This document shows positions 24,660 through 35,459 of a stretch of DNA of 64,000 nt, one piece after another. The notes below the pieces were generated by a model that worked only from the letters and a program-made list of their open reading frames with translations, ran no database searches and was not told where the DNA came from. The translations under genes were made by a program, and so were the position numbers. Where the stretch lies: the NCBI GenBank assembly GCA_963693315.1, contig OY856186.1, forward strand, positions 384,374,215-384,438,214. The letters run 5' to 3'. The DNA comes from Diogma glabrata (Eukaryota; Arthropoda; Insecta; Diptera; Cylindrotomidae). Numbering within the stretch: the stretch's first letter is position 1; each line of letters opens with the position of its first letter.

Positions 24660-27028
24660 GCAAACAAAACTGCTGATAGGAATCAGAAACTAATTTATTG
24701 TTTTCTCCAAATTTTTTTTAGATAACGTCAAATCAAGAAATTAATAAAATACAACAAACCCAAATATAATTAAAGATAACTAACCAAATCAATTAATGGC
24801 ATTCAAGAAAATTTTAGTCAAGAAAGTAATAATATCCAACAAACTAAATAGAAACTATTCAGGATACTAAGGAAATTTTACTTGAACCATACCAACCTCA
24901 GGATACGCAGAAGAAATAAAATAGGAATTAAGGCACAAAACACGGAAATTTAAAACAAATCAAAGGCACAAAAAGTTCTGGATGGGTACTCAGTGTAGGG
25001 ATATAGATTTGCTTTATTAGAATATATAAAATTTCTGTAGGTTAGTAGTACCCACCCGAGAACTAATAAACGTGAGTTTTACTTTTAATTGTTTTTTTTG
25101 TCGAATTGTCAAGGTCAAAGTGTCCGTATCGGTCCGCCAATTGCCTTTGATCCTTGTTTTCCATTTCCATAGTATTAATTTAATTTAATTACATAGTAGG
25201 TTAAGATTTGTTTTTATATATAATTTTCTTTAATTCGATTTTGTTAATATCAAGCATTCTCCTTGTCAAACCGGTAGGCTTGCCGCACTTTTTTTGGTCA
25301 CTCATATTCGAGTATAGGGAACCGTCAGACCTGCCCTGAATTGGGTCTGGAAAATTTTCATAATTGCCATCTTCTGCCATATTTGTAGTATACTTACTTT
25401 CTCTCCAATCTCACCGTTTATTTTTGTTCTGTTCATATATCAGCACCTTGGAAAACAATCGTAAATAGTAATAAAATAATATCAAAATAATAAATCTTAT
25501 TTAATATAATTGACGAATTGGTCAGACCTTGCGCAGCTGTTTGAGGTTTGAATAGCTAAATTTCCATACAATTTTTGTTTGAAATTCTGTTCTAATATGT
25601 TTGAAGTAATCAAGTGTTGTAATGGAATAATTTTTTTTGGTAATAATTAAATAATTAAATTAAAATTTAAAATTTGGTTACGCAATTCCACAGCCAGAAA
25701 ATAATTTCAATGAAATGAAATTGTAGATTGTAGAAATAGAAAAACATATTCCGTTTGATTTCGTGTAAGCAATGTTCAATGTTCACCAATTCTCAATCCC
25801 GTGCCGAACGCTATTTTAAATTATTGATTAACGATACAGAGCGCACATGAGCAAGCACAACGTCTTAAATTATTAGAAAAATATAAGAGAATTCAACTTT
25901 CGTATTCTAATCTCAGTCACGCGGAATTGACGCAGAAAATCTAAATTTAGTAACATTTGTTTTAAACCGTCTTGGATAGGTTCAAATTTAAAAAAAAAAA
26001 AAAAAAAAAAATTTCAGTTTTAAAATTTCCAAGTTCAAAAGATCAAGTTGTTGATTTTGTTACGAGGTGGAAAAGTTAAAATATGATAACATTTATGATG
26101 CTGATGATAGTAGAAATGAATCAATCGATTCACCAAATTCTCAAATAATTGACAACCAGAAATTCTGTCAGTGGCAAGTATATTGAATCACCTATGAATG
26201 AATTTAAGAAAATAATTGATAGATCTATTGCCGACAATAAACTCAGACATCGTCTACCCTTGTATTCGCAGATAACCTAATTTCAGGCCAGGTAAAATAC
26301 TGGCTTGTTTAGATATTGAGATTCCTCCAGGGGGTGAGGTTTGGAGATTGTGGTTACCCGAGGAATGCACTGACGAGTGTATTGCAAGGGCCCACCGTCC
26401 ACCAGCTTCATCTCATGGGGGTTTCGCAAAAACAAAAATATTGTATTCTGTCGTAATATTATTTTGAGCGATGCAGATAAACTGCAGACAATTATCTGTA
26501 GCGCTCTCACAAAGATTTGCGAAGCCAAAGTTTGAAAGTTGGTAGGTAGCGCTGCTTATCAGCTGGAAGACCTGGCTTCCCAAACGAAGAGGTGTCTACC
26601 ATTCGAAGGACAGTCTAGCTTAAGGTCTGAATGGTATATGTTTATTGTTGATTCGCCATCTCTCATTTATATTGAAGATACAAATATTTCAAGCAAATAT
26701 TATCCTCTGGACATTTCTCGGCTACTTGACCATCAATGGGTTGAACCTCTGATAATTTGCGAGGACGTTCTTGGACTTACGCTAACGGCTTTTCACGATC
26801 ATGTGTTTCATCTTTACATTCAGCTTTTAAGTAATGAATTGTATTTTTTTTTTTGAAGATTTATTTTTGTCTGATATTGAATGGAATCATCCCGGATTCT
26901 GCTCAGTTCTATTTCGCTGCAGTTTTTCATTCCTGAGGACATGCTTCTGGTTGCAGACGTTTTTTTTTTCGGAATCATTCGGTTTGGGTTCTAAATTTCT
27001 AATTTTAAAATTTAAATTATGTAATAGC
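24660..27028 (+). pseudogene. Decayed internal region of the LTR element, possible gag relics
   Basis: No intact frame. About 25770-25930 and 26095-26280 hold short protein-like stretches (NSRAERYFKLLIND; then ESPMNEFKKIIDRSIADNK), which could be a dead gag, but frames are broken and no zinc knuckle is visible. A 22-nt A run is at about 25990-26012. The frame 26539-26856 has mixed composition but no recognisable motif. I cannot assign a product. Confidence 0.3.
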
Positions 27029-27095
27029 CCGGCTAGCTTAGTCAATAGAGCATGAGACTAGTGAGCTCAGGTGTAGGGTTCGAGCCTGATTAATA
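27029..27095 (+). repeat. tRNA-Lys-like SINE head or tRNA pseudogene
   Basis: GCCCGGCTAGCTTAGTC, then TAGAGCATGAGACT and GGTTCGAGCC, closely follow the tRNA-Lys(CUU) body (A and B boxes intact). The anticodon loop is altered to CTAGTGA, giving AGT instead of CTT, and the 3' acceptor strand is replaced by unrelated sequence. It therefore cannot be a working tRNA. It lies inside an LTR element that itself uses tRNA-Lys(CUU) as primer. Confidence 0.7.
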
Positions 27096-27515
27096 TAAGA
27101 ACAGGAGTCTTGGTGTATGTATCATTAAAAAGTAGGTCAATTGTTACTTCATTCTCAAGTTTGGTAGTAAATTGGTTTGGTTTATTTTTTTTTTGTGACT
27201 TTAGAGTCTCGGGATCCCCCAGATCTGCCCGAAATTGGGTCTGGAAGATTTTAATTATCCACCGCTTGCAATAGAGTAGAATACTGATTTTATCGATACC
27301 CCTCCCAAAAGTTTTTTTTTGTATATTCTTAGATACTTTGTTACTTTATTTCTGCTAGGACTGAGTTTGTAATACTGATCGCATTGATTGCTAATCTGTG
27401 GTACGTCGAGGTGCTTCACCAAGCTAATATGTATATACAAGGTCTATTGGCGACCAGCCTATGCCTTTTTCAACTTCTTTTTGGTCGTAGGTGTTCGTCC
27501 AAAAAGCACTTGTTC

Positions 27516-29967
27516 TTTTTTTTTTTTTTTCAAACAAAACTTTATTAAATGAAAAATTAATACATTTTCAAACTTAAATTAAAACGAAAAAAAAGATTGT
27601 TTGTTTGCATGCATTAAACATTAAGGAAAAAATATAAAATTATGAAAAATGTTAAGCAATTATTCTTCATCCTCACTAGATGAAATTTTACGAATTTTTT
27701 TCGCCTTCTTACGGACATTGATTTCATTCACATCCATAGAATTGTCCTCGTTATCAATTTCAACAACATTATCAAGAGACCGCTCACGTTTTCTATTTCC
27801 AACGTTGTTTTTCATTATATTTGAAGATGTCAAATCAGTTTCATTCTCATTATCATCCTCGTCATCATCTTCAATGACATTAATTTTATTTCTAGATGAA
27901 TTTGATTTATTATGTTTTGTTTTAGAGTTATCAGCATCCTCTTCTGAATCCGAATCAATCAATGTCGTGATTTTTTTTCTCTTATCATTAACAACAATAA
28001 CATTATCGTCATCATCACTATTGTCATTGACGTTAATATTACGTAATTTAGTTATGTCAGCTCTTTGTACAACAACATCATCGTCATCTGAATCGATAAT
28101 TTCTTCAAATCTTTTTCTTAACACTTGAGAATTTATATCGAATTCAACTTCATCATTTTCTCTGATATCATTGCTTTCATCAGAATTATTTAATCGACCA
28201 GGACCTGATTTTTTCTTTTCTTTTTTTTCATTACTACTTTTTTTAACGCTTGAACGAGGACGATTTATTTGAATTTGCTCCTCATCGTTATCACTGTCAT
28301 TGTAAACAATTCGCTTTTTTCGATCAAACAGACTATGTTTATTGTTCGCATTAAAGTTATCTCCTTCTTCCTCATCGCTATCTTCATCGTCATCCTCGTT
28401 ATCCGAAACGATTAGTTTATCATGTAAATCCAACGCACTTTCATCATATAATCCAGTAAGCAATTGAGAACGAGTTTTTAAATCTGAAATTGTTAAATGA
28501 ATTGGAATTTTCCAATAGGTTTCCGTTTCCTTAATCGGTTCATTTAATCCCAATTCTTTTAACAATAATATGAATGTTTCGTTTTCCATTGCTTCAGTTT
28601 GTTCATCGGTTATTGGTACAATCGGAACAGCGTCATCAGGATCATCAACAGAATCATCATAATCTTCAGTGGCATCATCAAACGATTCTTGCAACCAGCT
28701 TAAAACGGTTGACATTGTTTCCGATAGATCGTGTATGAGTGATTTTACTTTATGGAGATCCAACGGGACCATTGGTTTTCGTTGTTTTTTTGGAGGAGCT
28801 TTTTTCAATGAAGATAATTTCCTCTTTTTTCCACCATCAGTTTTTCTTTTATTATAATCATTCTTCCTTCGTAACTCATCAAAATCAACTTCCTTTTCGG
28901 AATCATTATCTGAATCTGAATTTGAATGATTACTATCATTCTCATTGTCACTGTCATTTGGATTTTTTCCTTTATTTGATTTATTAGTTGGTATACGTTT
29001 TGTTTTGGTTGGTTGAATTTCAGATTTATCAGCAATCAAACCTAATTCAATCATACGTTTGATTACACTTGGTTTTCTTCTTTTCTCACCGTTCGCCTCT
29101 AAAGCTTCCATAATTTTTTTCAATGGTTTTGGATTCAAACGATTATCATCATATAGTTGACGTAAAAGACTATCCTTTTCTGCATTCCATTGAAATTTGG
29201 CTGCTGCAGCTGCCAAACTTTTTTTCGTTGGTGCTTTGAAAATTAGGTCAAGTTCTTTGAGTTTTTTTATTACTCCACGTCGTTTTCGTGATTTATTGGA
29301 GAGATTATTTGTTATCCAATCAATTACATCTTCATCCGTTTGAGGATTTCTTTGGTTTTCCATAAATAATTCACGTAATTCATTTTCTTCCTCTTCATTC
29401 CATGAATTCTTAGCACCAATATCATGATCCTCGTAATTAAATTCAATATCATTCGCTTCTCGAATTGTTTTGTAAAATAAAAGTTCTGCATAAATTTTCG
29501 GATTTTTAGGTGCCATTAAAACAAACTGACGTACAATATAAATTGCTAATTTTCTTAATTCTTCATTATGAGCTTCTTTTTCTATTTTCAAGACATTTTG
29601 AAAGATGCGAAATAATGATGCTTGAAATAACATTGCTGGCATTTTACAGCCAAAAGCAATTCTATGCAAAATTGTAACGACACTTTTCAATGCTCGAGTT
29701 GATATTTTTTCCCAGTCAGAAAGCATTATAACACATGCACGTACGACGCGTGGATTCACTAATCTTTTTATAAAATCTTCAAACTTAAATTTTGTCTCAG
29801 TATATTCAGGAGCGTCTTCCTCCTCCTCCTCTTCACCATCATCAGCATTTTCCTCGTCATTATCATCATCCAACAAATCTCCTTCTCTCTCATTATCATC
29901 TGTCATCAATGTATCATTTACATCTTTCTCGTTATTAAGTGTAGAAGTATTTTCGTAGAAGTATTTT
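27516..29967 (-). pseudogene. timeout: Processed retrocopy of a timeless/timeout mRNA (3' part), coding frame intact
   Basis: Minus strand. Seen: an uninterrupted frame ends in TAA at 27660. It is followed by a 126-nt 3' UTR, AATAAA at 27546-27541, and a 15-nt poly(A) tract (27530-27516). No introns interrupt it. The protein (749 codons from 29909) matches the C-terminal half of TIMELESS/timeout, the replication-fork protection protein, rather than the short clock-only region. Residues ~45-150 (FEDFIKRLVNPRVVRAC...LHRIAFGCKMPAMLFQ) are the conserved middle domain; ~165-300 contain two Myb-like helical repeats (WNEEEENELRELF and WNAEKDSLLRQLY); ~395-510 resemble the PARP1-binding TIMELESS C domain. 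An acidic/basic tail follows. The N-terminal half is missing. The frame stays open upstream to 30010, through an inverted LTR end. It lies antisense to the host LTR element. An expressed chimeric gene cannot be excluded. Confidence 0.85.
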
Positions 29968-30013
29968 AAGCTGCGACTATAATATGCTATATTATCCCAG
30001 ACTATCCATTACA
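29968..30013 (-). repeat. 46-bp inverted copy of the LTR start
   Basis: Reverse complement of 19439-19484 with no visible difference. It includes TGTAATGGATAGTC and a self-complementary core ATAATATAGCATATTAT able to form a 7-bp hairpin. It joins the 5' end of the timeout retrocopy to the truncated 3' LTR. The junction overlaps ATCCATTACAG, which is also present inside the LTR at 22344. Confidence 0.85.
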
Positions 30014-31017
30014 GCATTTTTGATTCAGCCAGAATTTTACATCAATTACATCATATTTGATCCAACAAAATTTTACGAAGTTATATAACGTTTCTACTTA
30101 CCATTTTTGATTCAACAATATTTTACATCAATTACATCAGTTTTTGATTCGACACTATTTTACATCAATTACTTCATTTTTTGATCCAACAAAATTTTAC
30201 AAATTTATAAAACGTTTCTACTTACCATTTTTTTTTTTGATTCAACAATATTTTACATCAATTACTTCATTTCTGATCCAACAAAATTTTACGAATATAT
30301 ATAACGTTTCTACACATCATTTTTGATTCAACAATATTTTACATCAATTACATCAGTTTTGATTCAACACTATTTTACATCAATTACATCATATTTGATC
30401 CAACAAAATTTTATGAATATATATAACGTTTCTACACATCATTTTTGATTCAACAATATTTTACATCAATTGCAATATTTTTTTTTTGATTCAACCAAAT
30501 TTAACGAATTTACATAACGTTTCTACTTAACATTTCGTATCACGTTTGTACGTGTAACTTCATTCAACATTTTTATCATACAAAATATTTTCGAGAGATT
30601 CCTAACGTGATCAACGTGCGGATGGAGGGCTGAGGGAAGCAGAATAGGAGGACGGGGTTTAATCATGGGGTGAGTAAATTTATTTTTATTACTTAGGTCA
30701 TAATGATAAAGGGGTGTGAATGTGAGTGTGTGTGTGTGTGTGTGGGCGTATGTGAGTGAACGTGGGGGTTGGACGTGTTGATCGTGGGTCTTTCGCAACC
30801 GGGGTCGCCAGAGTCTCCATTTTTCCACTTGTATTTCTTTCCATTTCTGAATATTTTCGTTAATAGCGTACATTTCTGTATTTGTGCTGAAGTAGCAGGG
30901 TTTCTTTATCGTTCCCATGGGCTGCAGCTAGCTTGGGGCAAGAAAATCAATCTCGCTAGGTACGCTTCCTGCTATGTCCTTCTCATTGGTTCGCCAGTGA
31001 GAAAGCGCTTCATTACA
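30004..31017 (+). repeat. 3' LTR remnant (1,014 bp)
   Basis: Same length as 22344-23357, with identical 60- and 131-residue translations in the same places; I see no base difference. It ends CATTACA exactly where the target duplication TTGT begins. About 2.9 kb of the LTR 5' part is absent and is replaced by the junction with the timeout cDNA. Confidence 0.9.
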
Positions 31018-31021
31018 TTGT

Positions 31022-31492
31022 TTATTTATTATTTATTTATTATTTATTTATTATTTATTTATTATTTATTTATTATTTATTTATTATTTATTTATTATTT
31101 ATTTATTATTTATTTATTATTTATTATTTATTTATTATTTATTTAATATTTATTTATTATTTATTTATTATTTATTTATTATTTATTATTTATTTATTAT
31201 TTATTTATTATTTATTTATTATTTATTTATTATTTATTTATTATTTATTTATTACTTATTTAATATTTATTTGTTATTTATTTATTATTTATTTATTATT
31301 TATTTAAAATTTATTTATTATTTATTTTATTTGTTTGTTAAATTTTTTTTTTATTTGTTATATTTTTATTACATTTTTATTTTATTATTTTTTTTTTTTA
31401 TTTTACTTTATCATTTTTATTTTATTTATTTATTTGTTTTATTTTTTTGTATTTTTTATTTATTTTTATTTTAATTTTTTTATTTTTACGTT
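31022..31492. repeat. TTTATTTATTA 11-bp microsatellite and T-rich tract
   Basis: About 28 copies of an 11-bp unit to about 31330, then T-rich sequence. It is the right half of the simple-repeat interior of the TIR element. The Tyr/Leu/Ile-rich frames here are artefacts. Confidence 0.9.
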
Positions 31493-31773
31493 ACTTTTTC
31501 AGTATAGTATATCAGTAGATTAAAGGAATTGTAATTCTTAATATTTAAATTTTTGTTTCAGCAAAATCAGACTAGTCGTTCTCGAGTTATGTCAAAAAAG
31601 AACCCCAAACGTGACAATTTCTCCTATATGATACTTACTAACTTAAAATCGATATATCTCGATTCCTAGACGTGACCCAGCGAAACGCCGGGACACATAT
31701 AACTTTTTTTTTACCGATATAACTTTTCCCGCTAGTCAGAACCCCAGCGGATTTTGGCTGTCGCACAGTGTTA

Positions 31774-31937
31774 TCTTTTATCTCTTATCTCAGAGTTTAC
31801 GTGAACGTCTATTGTCGGATGACAAGTTGACTTTAGAGAAATCTATAAATTTATGTCGATCGCATGAAATCGCTAATAAACTAATAAACAATTACGATCA
31901 ATGCAAAATAATGATAATTAAGAAATCAATGGTTTAA
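31774..31937 (+). pseudogene. gag: Ty3/gypsy gag, continuation after the insertion
   Basis: In phase with 18525 after removal of one TTA. It reads SLRERLLSDDKLTLEKSI then CRSHE, the typical end of the Ty3/gypsy capsid C-terminal domain (LRERLL...LTLE.A...CR..E). A stop occurs at 31935. No CCHC knuckle follows, so the nucleocapsid part is lost or frameshifted. Confidence 0.8.
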
Positions 31938-33012
31938 GTAAAATAAAAATGTTATTAAAAATTCTAATGACAAAACTTGTTTACGCCAAATCACACAAAA
32001 CCAAAAAAAACCGCACAACTAATTCCTATCCATGTAAACGCTATTAATTCAGATGACAGAAGATAGATGTCGCCCATTTAAACAAAGTGGCAAATCAGTC
32101 AACATGACAGATAAGAATTAGTGTTTTTTTTCGCGTTTGAAATGGTAAAACTTACAGGAATTTTATAAGATAACTCTCTTTTCTGCAGCAACCATCGAGG
32201 AGGTAAGAAAAAACTAACTACACCGAAAAGGAATCCAGGAATTCAGATGAATATGAAGTGTTATAAGTTTATATTGTGAATCAAAAAAAAAATGTGTGTT
32301 TATCATAACAAATTTGTAAGTAAATATTTGTAAAATCAGTGGAAAGTTTAATATTCGGATCGTCATAGTAAACACTGTTAAATCAGTGAAAAGTTATATT
32401 CTATCGTCATAATAAACATTGTCAAGTCAGCGAAGAGTTATATATTCGAATCGTCATAGTCAACACTTACAAATTAGTGGAAAGTTTTATATTCGACTCA
32501 TCATAGTCAATATCGTTAAATAAACTTATCTATTGAAGTTCTTCAAATTATAACGATCGTGATACTCGTCATATTCAATTACGTCACATGAACAGTTTAT
32601 TGAAGTTCTTCAAGTTAGACTTATCGTCATATTCAAATTCATTAAATCATCAAGCAATTTCGTTACTTTCATTCACCATCGTCACATAAACAGTTTATTG
32701 AAGTTCTTCAAGTTCTAATGATCGTCATACTCGTCATATTCATCTATTAAAGTTCTTCAAATTATAATTATCTTGTTGTTCGTCATATTCAACTTCATCA
32801 GATCATCAAGGAATTCTCCGACCTTCATTCTCAATTGTAAACTAAATCGTAAATGTAAACCTAATCGGCAATTGTAAACTAAAGATGGACTAAATCAGTG
32901 GTTCCAAATTTTTTACAGTATTAGACTGTAAAAAATAGTTCTGAAAGATTCAGGTTAGCGAACGTTCACAAAAATATCTTGCCTTCTCAACCCCCTGCGG
33001 TAGATACACTTG
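31938..33012 (+). other. Decayed gag-pol spacer with tandem arrays
   Basis: No open frame. Two tandem arrays are visible: about 32330-32520, unit about 62 bp with ATCAGTGGAAAGTT and ATCGTCATAGT, four copies; and about 32540-32830, with TTATTGAAGTTCTTCAAGTT and CGTCATATTCAA repeated. CAGTGGTTCC at 32900 resembles an hAT end. The arrays look like another insertion into the gypsy element, because protease and most of the reverse transcriptase are missing here. Confidence 0.5.
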
Positions 33013-33020
33013 CCTTAGAC

Positions 33021-34523
33021 CCTTGGTTCTCAAACTTTTTGAAGTCGGGGAAGACTAAAATCTGATATATTTTTAGGCGGAACATCTACAATACAGCATA
33101 CACTTAACAACAGGGGACGAGGGTGGCTAACATTTTTGAAACCAAAGTGCAATAAAAAACAGAATAATGTTTGCCAAAACTCTTCATTATTTACTACGTT
33201 TTCATGCTTAGTTCAAAACGATTTGAAAACCAAATTCGAATTGAATTCACCATGAACACATCAACAATTACAGTTTTGAATACTATTTATTTTTAAATAC
33301 GATCTCGATTTTTTTTTGGGATCGTATCGGTATCCAAATATTCGAAAATACATGAAAACGAAAAACTGGATCGTGTCATGCGCAGTAAAATGTTTGTGTT
33401 TGTTTTTAATTACAAAACAACTAATTTCACATTGATTTATAAAATGTTTATTTCATTAACTTTATTTAAAAGAAAAATACAATATCAAGCATAAAAAAAT
33501 AAAATATTGAACACAGTTAATGAAACACAATTAAACGCTTTGTGACAGTGTTTCAACACAGTTTTAAAAACGTTTTCAACCCGTTTTCAATCCAATCATG
33601 AAAACACTTTATAGTTTGAAAACGGGATGAGGATTCAATTCTTTTTCGATCTGCATTAAAACGTAGTAATTATAAAGCAAAGAGGAAACGGAATCGTGTC
33701 GCAGCGTGTGATTGTCAACCCCCCTGCTTCCAAGTGCTACTTTTAGAAAATAATATGTATATAAATAAAATATGTACCGATATCGATTGATGCAAATATA
33801 TTTATTGAAAGCACTATTAAAATTACAATACTTTTAAAAAAATCTCAAACTTAATGCGATGCATGAGCTTGACGATCTTTACAGATCTCAGCGATATCAG
33901 AGCGAATAAATGATAACGCCACACGCATTTCTTCTTCTAAATTCCCTAGTCTCTCACGTTTGTTTGTCTTTATATTGATCATAGTTGAAAATCCTGCTTC
34001 GCAAAGTTATGTCGTGGAAAATAACAATAATATGTTCAAGGATTTTTTGCTTATACTCGGGTATTCATCTTTAACAGAGATCCAAAAATTTTCAGGAGTG
34101 TTTTCATGGAACTGTAATTTTAATCCACGATCTGAAGAAAGCGACGTCAATTCTTCTTTTTCATTTAAAGTAAAACTAGAAAATTTGGAAGAAGTAAACG
34201 GGTTTCTTATCCAATCATTTGTTCATATCGTGTGAAACAAAAACTTCATACATTTTTTATTTATTTATGTGTAAAAGGAGAATTTTAATAACTGCAATAA
34301 TATTTTATGTTTTCAAGAAGTAATTTTAACCCGAAAGATATTTTTATTCATACAAAGCCGAGAAACGTGTAAAGTTTACGTACGTGTAAATTTTACATTG
34401 AATTGATTTTTATTTTCAAACAATTTTTAATTGAATTAATTGTACATTTGATTTTTTCGCGGAACAGTGGAAAGTGCACCGCGGAACACCAGTGTTCCGC
34501 GGAACACGCTTTGAGAACCACTG
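33021..34523 (-). mobile_element. hAT transposon, 1.5 kb, internally decayed
   Basis: The 8-bp duplication CCTTAGAC at 33013-33020 and 34524-34531 flanks ends CCTTGGTTCTCAAA and (rc) CAGTGGTTCTCAAA. The first bases of the left end are mutated from CAG. A perfect palindrome with CCGCGGAACAC/GTGTTCCGCGG lies just inside the right end (about 34479-34504). It interrupts the gypsy pol and carries the C-terminus of its own transposase on the minus strand. Confidence 0.9.
33851..34226 (-). pseudogene. hAT transposase, C-terminal dimerisation region (one stop codon)
   Basis: Minus strand, ending in TAA at 33851-33853. The frame runs from DWIRNPF through ENFWISVKDEYPSIS, a LLLFSTT segment with an in-frame TAA, then LCEAGFSTMINIKTNKRERL and a terminal KDRQAHASH. 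This order (FW..V..EYP, LL.FSTTY.CE.GFS, .K...R.RL) is the hATC dimerisation domain of the ZBED5/FAM200-like branch of hAT transposases. The N-terminal zinc finger and catalytic parts are missing within the 1.5-kb element, so it is an internally deleted copy. Confidence 0.85.
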
Positions 34524-34531
34524 CCTTAGAC

Positions 34532-35215
34532 TACCATTGGATCAAATGTAGAGTATTCCATAGATGATATCCTCATACATGCGCCGATGATAGAACTACT
34601 GGAACAAAAAACTAAAGAAGTTATGAATATTTTAACTGAATCAGGTCTCAAACTAAATCAAGAGAAATGTAAATTCAAGCAATCCAGCAAAAAAATGTTT
34701 AGGTCACAAAGTTTCAGTCACTGGTCTAGAATCAGACGAAGGAAAAGTTCTAGCCATGAAAAATTTAGAAAAGCCACAAAATGTCAAAAAAATACGGCGC
34801 TTATTAGGCATGGTTACATATGTTTCGAAATATGTGCCCGAATGTTCAAATTATACGGCCCCTCTTCGAGAACTCCTAAAAAAAGATGTAGAGTTCGTTT
34901 GGGATAAAATACATGATCAGGCCTTCCAAAATATAAAAACAATTTTAACTACACCACCTGTTCTTTCATTTTACGATGTCAATAAAGACGTTAAGCTTTC
35001 AATTGATGGTAGTAGAAAAGCTCTATTGGTGCAGTTTTACTGCAAAAAAATCATCCTGTCGTATATGCGTACAAAGCTCTGACCAAAACCGAACAAAACT
35101 ATCCTCAGATTGAAAAACAGGCAACAGCCATCAAATTTGTCGTTAAAAAATTAAAACGGACGTACCTATAGCAGACGCACTCAACCGCAATTGTATAAAT
35201 AAAGATGATGGAAAT
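34532..35215 (+). pseudogene. pol: Ty3/gypsy pol: reverse transcriptase end and RNase H
   Basis: Coding resumes right after the hAT insertion. Motifs in order: SIDDILIHA at about 34553, the catalytic DD box with Y changed to S; GLKLNQEKCKF (about 34640-34680); LLGMVTYVSKYVPECS (34801-34850), the RT thumb; FVWDKIHDQAFQNIK; VLSFYDVNKDVKLSIDGS (about 34960-35015), start of the RNase H; ALTKTEQNYPQIEKQATAIK (about 35075-35135); and IADALNRN at about 35170. At least two frameshifts (near 34700 and 35035) and stops disable it. This order is diagnostic of Ty3/gypsy, in which RNase H follows RT directly. Confidence 0.88.
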
Positions 35216-35459
35216 AACGAGGAAGAGTAGGATGTACAAGAACTCGTTTCTATTCCTAAAAATTTTTTAGATAATTTAAAAGTAAAAATTTGAAAAAAAT
35301 CCATTTTTGCCCAAAATTAAAACACATTATTATTAACGGTTGGCCAGACGATAAATCATTATTACCACATGAAATGCAACATTTTACAAATTTTGTAGAA
35401 GAATTATCAATCTATAACGATTTAATACTTAAAGGTCAGAAAATAGTAACCTCCGTCTC

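Larger units (their letters stand above)
19439..31017 (+). mobile_element. LTR retrotransposon (11.6 kb) with captured timeout cDNA
   Basis: Seen: starts TGTAATG at 19439, ends CATTACA at 31017, and is flanked by the 4-bp duplication TTGT (19435-19438, 31018-31021). Order: 5' LTR 19439-23357, AAT, tRNA-Lys-type primer binding site 23361-23378, GC-rich leader to about 24260, decayed internal sequence, antisense timeout cDNA (27516-29967), a 46-bp inverted LTR start (29968-30013), then a 3' LTR reduced to its last 1,014 bp (30004-31017). I see no reverse transcriptase or integrase, so it depended on an autonomous relative. The 4-bp duplication is usual in Ty3/gypsy elements. The layout parallels retroviral capture of a cellular transcript. 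Confidence 0.8.
18526..31770. mobile_element. TIR DNA element (13.2 kb including nested LTR retrotransposon)
   Basis: Seen: the left end CACTGTGCGACA (18526) and right end TGTCGCACAGTG (31770) are inverted repeats that continue for about 275 bp (18526-18803 and 31493-31770). Shared blocks include CCGCTGGGGTTCTGACTA, CGGCGTTTCGCTGGGTCACG, GGAATCGAGATATATCGATT and AGACTAGTC near a CTCGAG core. The direct repeat TTA flanks it (18523-18525, 31771-31773), and joining the flanks restores the gag frame, which proves the borders. Without the 11.6-kb LTR insertion the element is about 1.7 kb: TIRs plus TTTATT-rich DNA and no transposase. CACTG ends and a 3-bp duplication suggest a CMC/Chapaev3-like or Harbinger-like non-autonomous element; this is inference. 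Confidence 0.85.

Noticed and set aside
24265..24663. 132-codon minus-strand frame rich in Ile, Phe and Tyr
   Set aside because: Translation of the 14-bp minisatellite.
26539..26856. 105-codon frame upstream of the tRNA-Lys relic
   Set aside because: Composition is protein-like but I recognise no domain, and neighbouring frames are decayed; noted only as part of the decayed LTR interior.
27029..27095. Possible functional tRNA-Lys gene
   Set aside because: The anticodon is changed and the 3' acceptor strand is missing.
27649..28128. Ser/Leu-rich plus-strand frame of 159 codons
   Set aside because: Antisense shadow of the Asp/Glu-rich tail of the timeout retrocopy.
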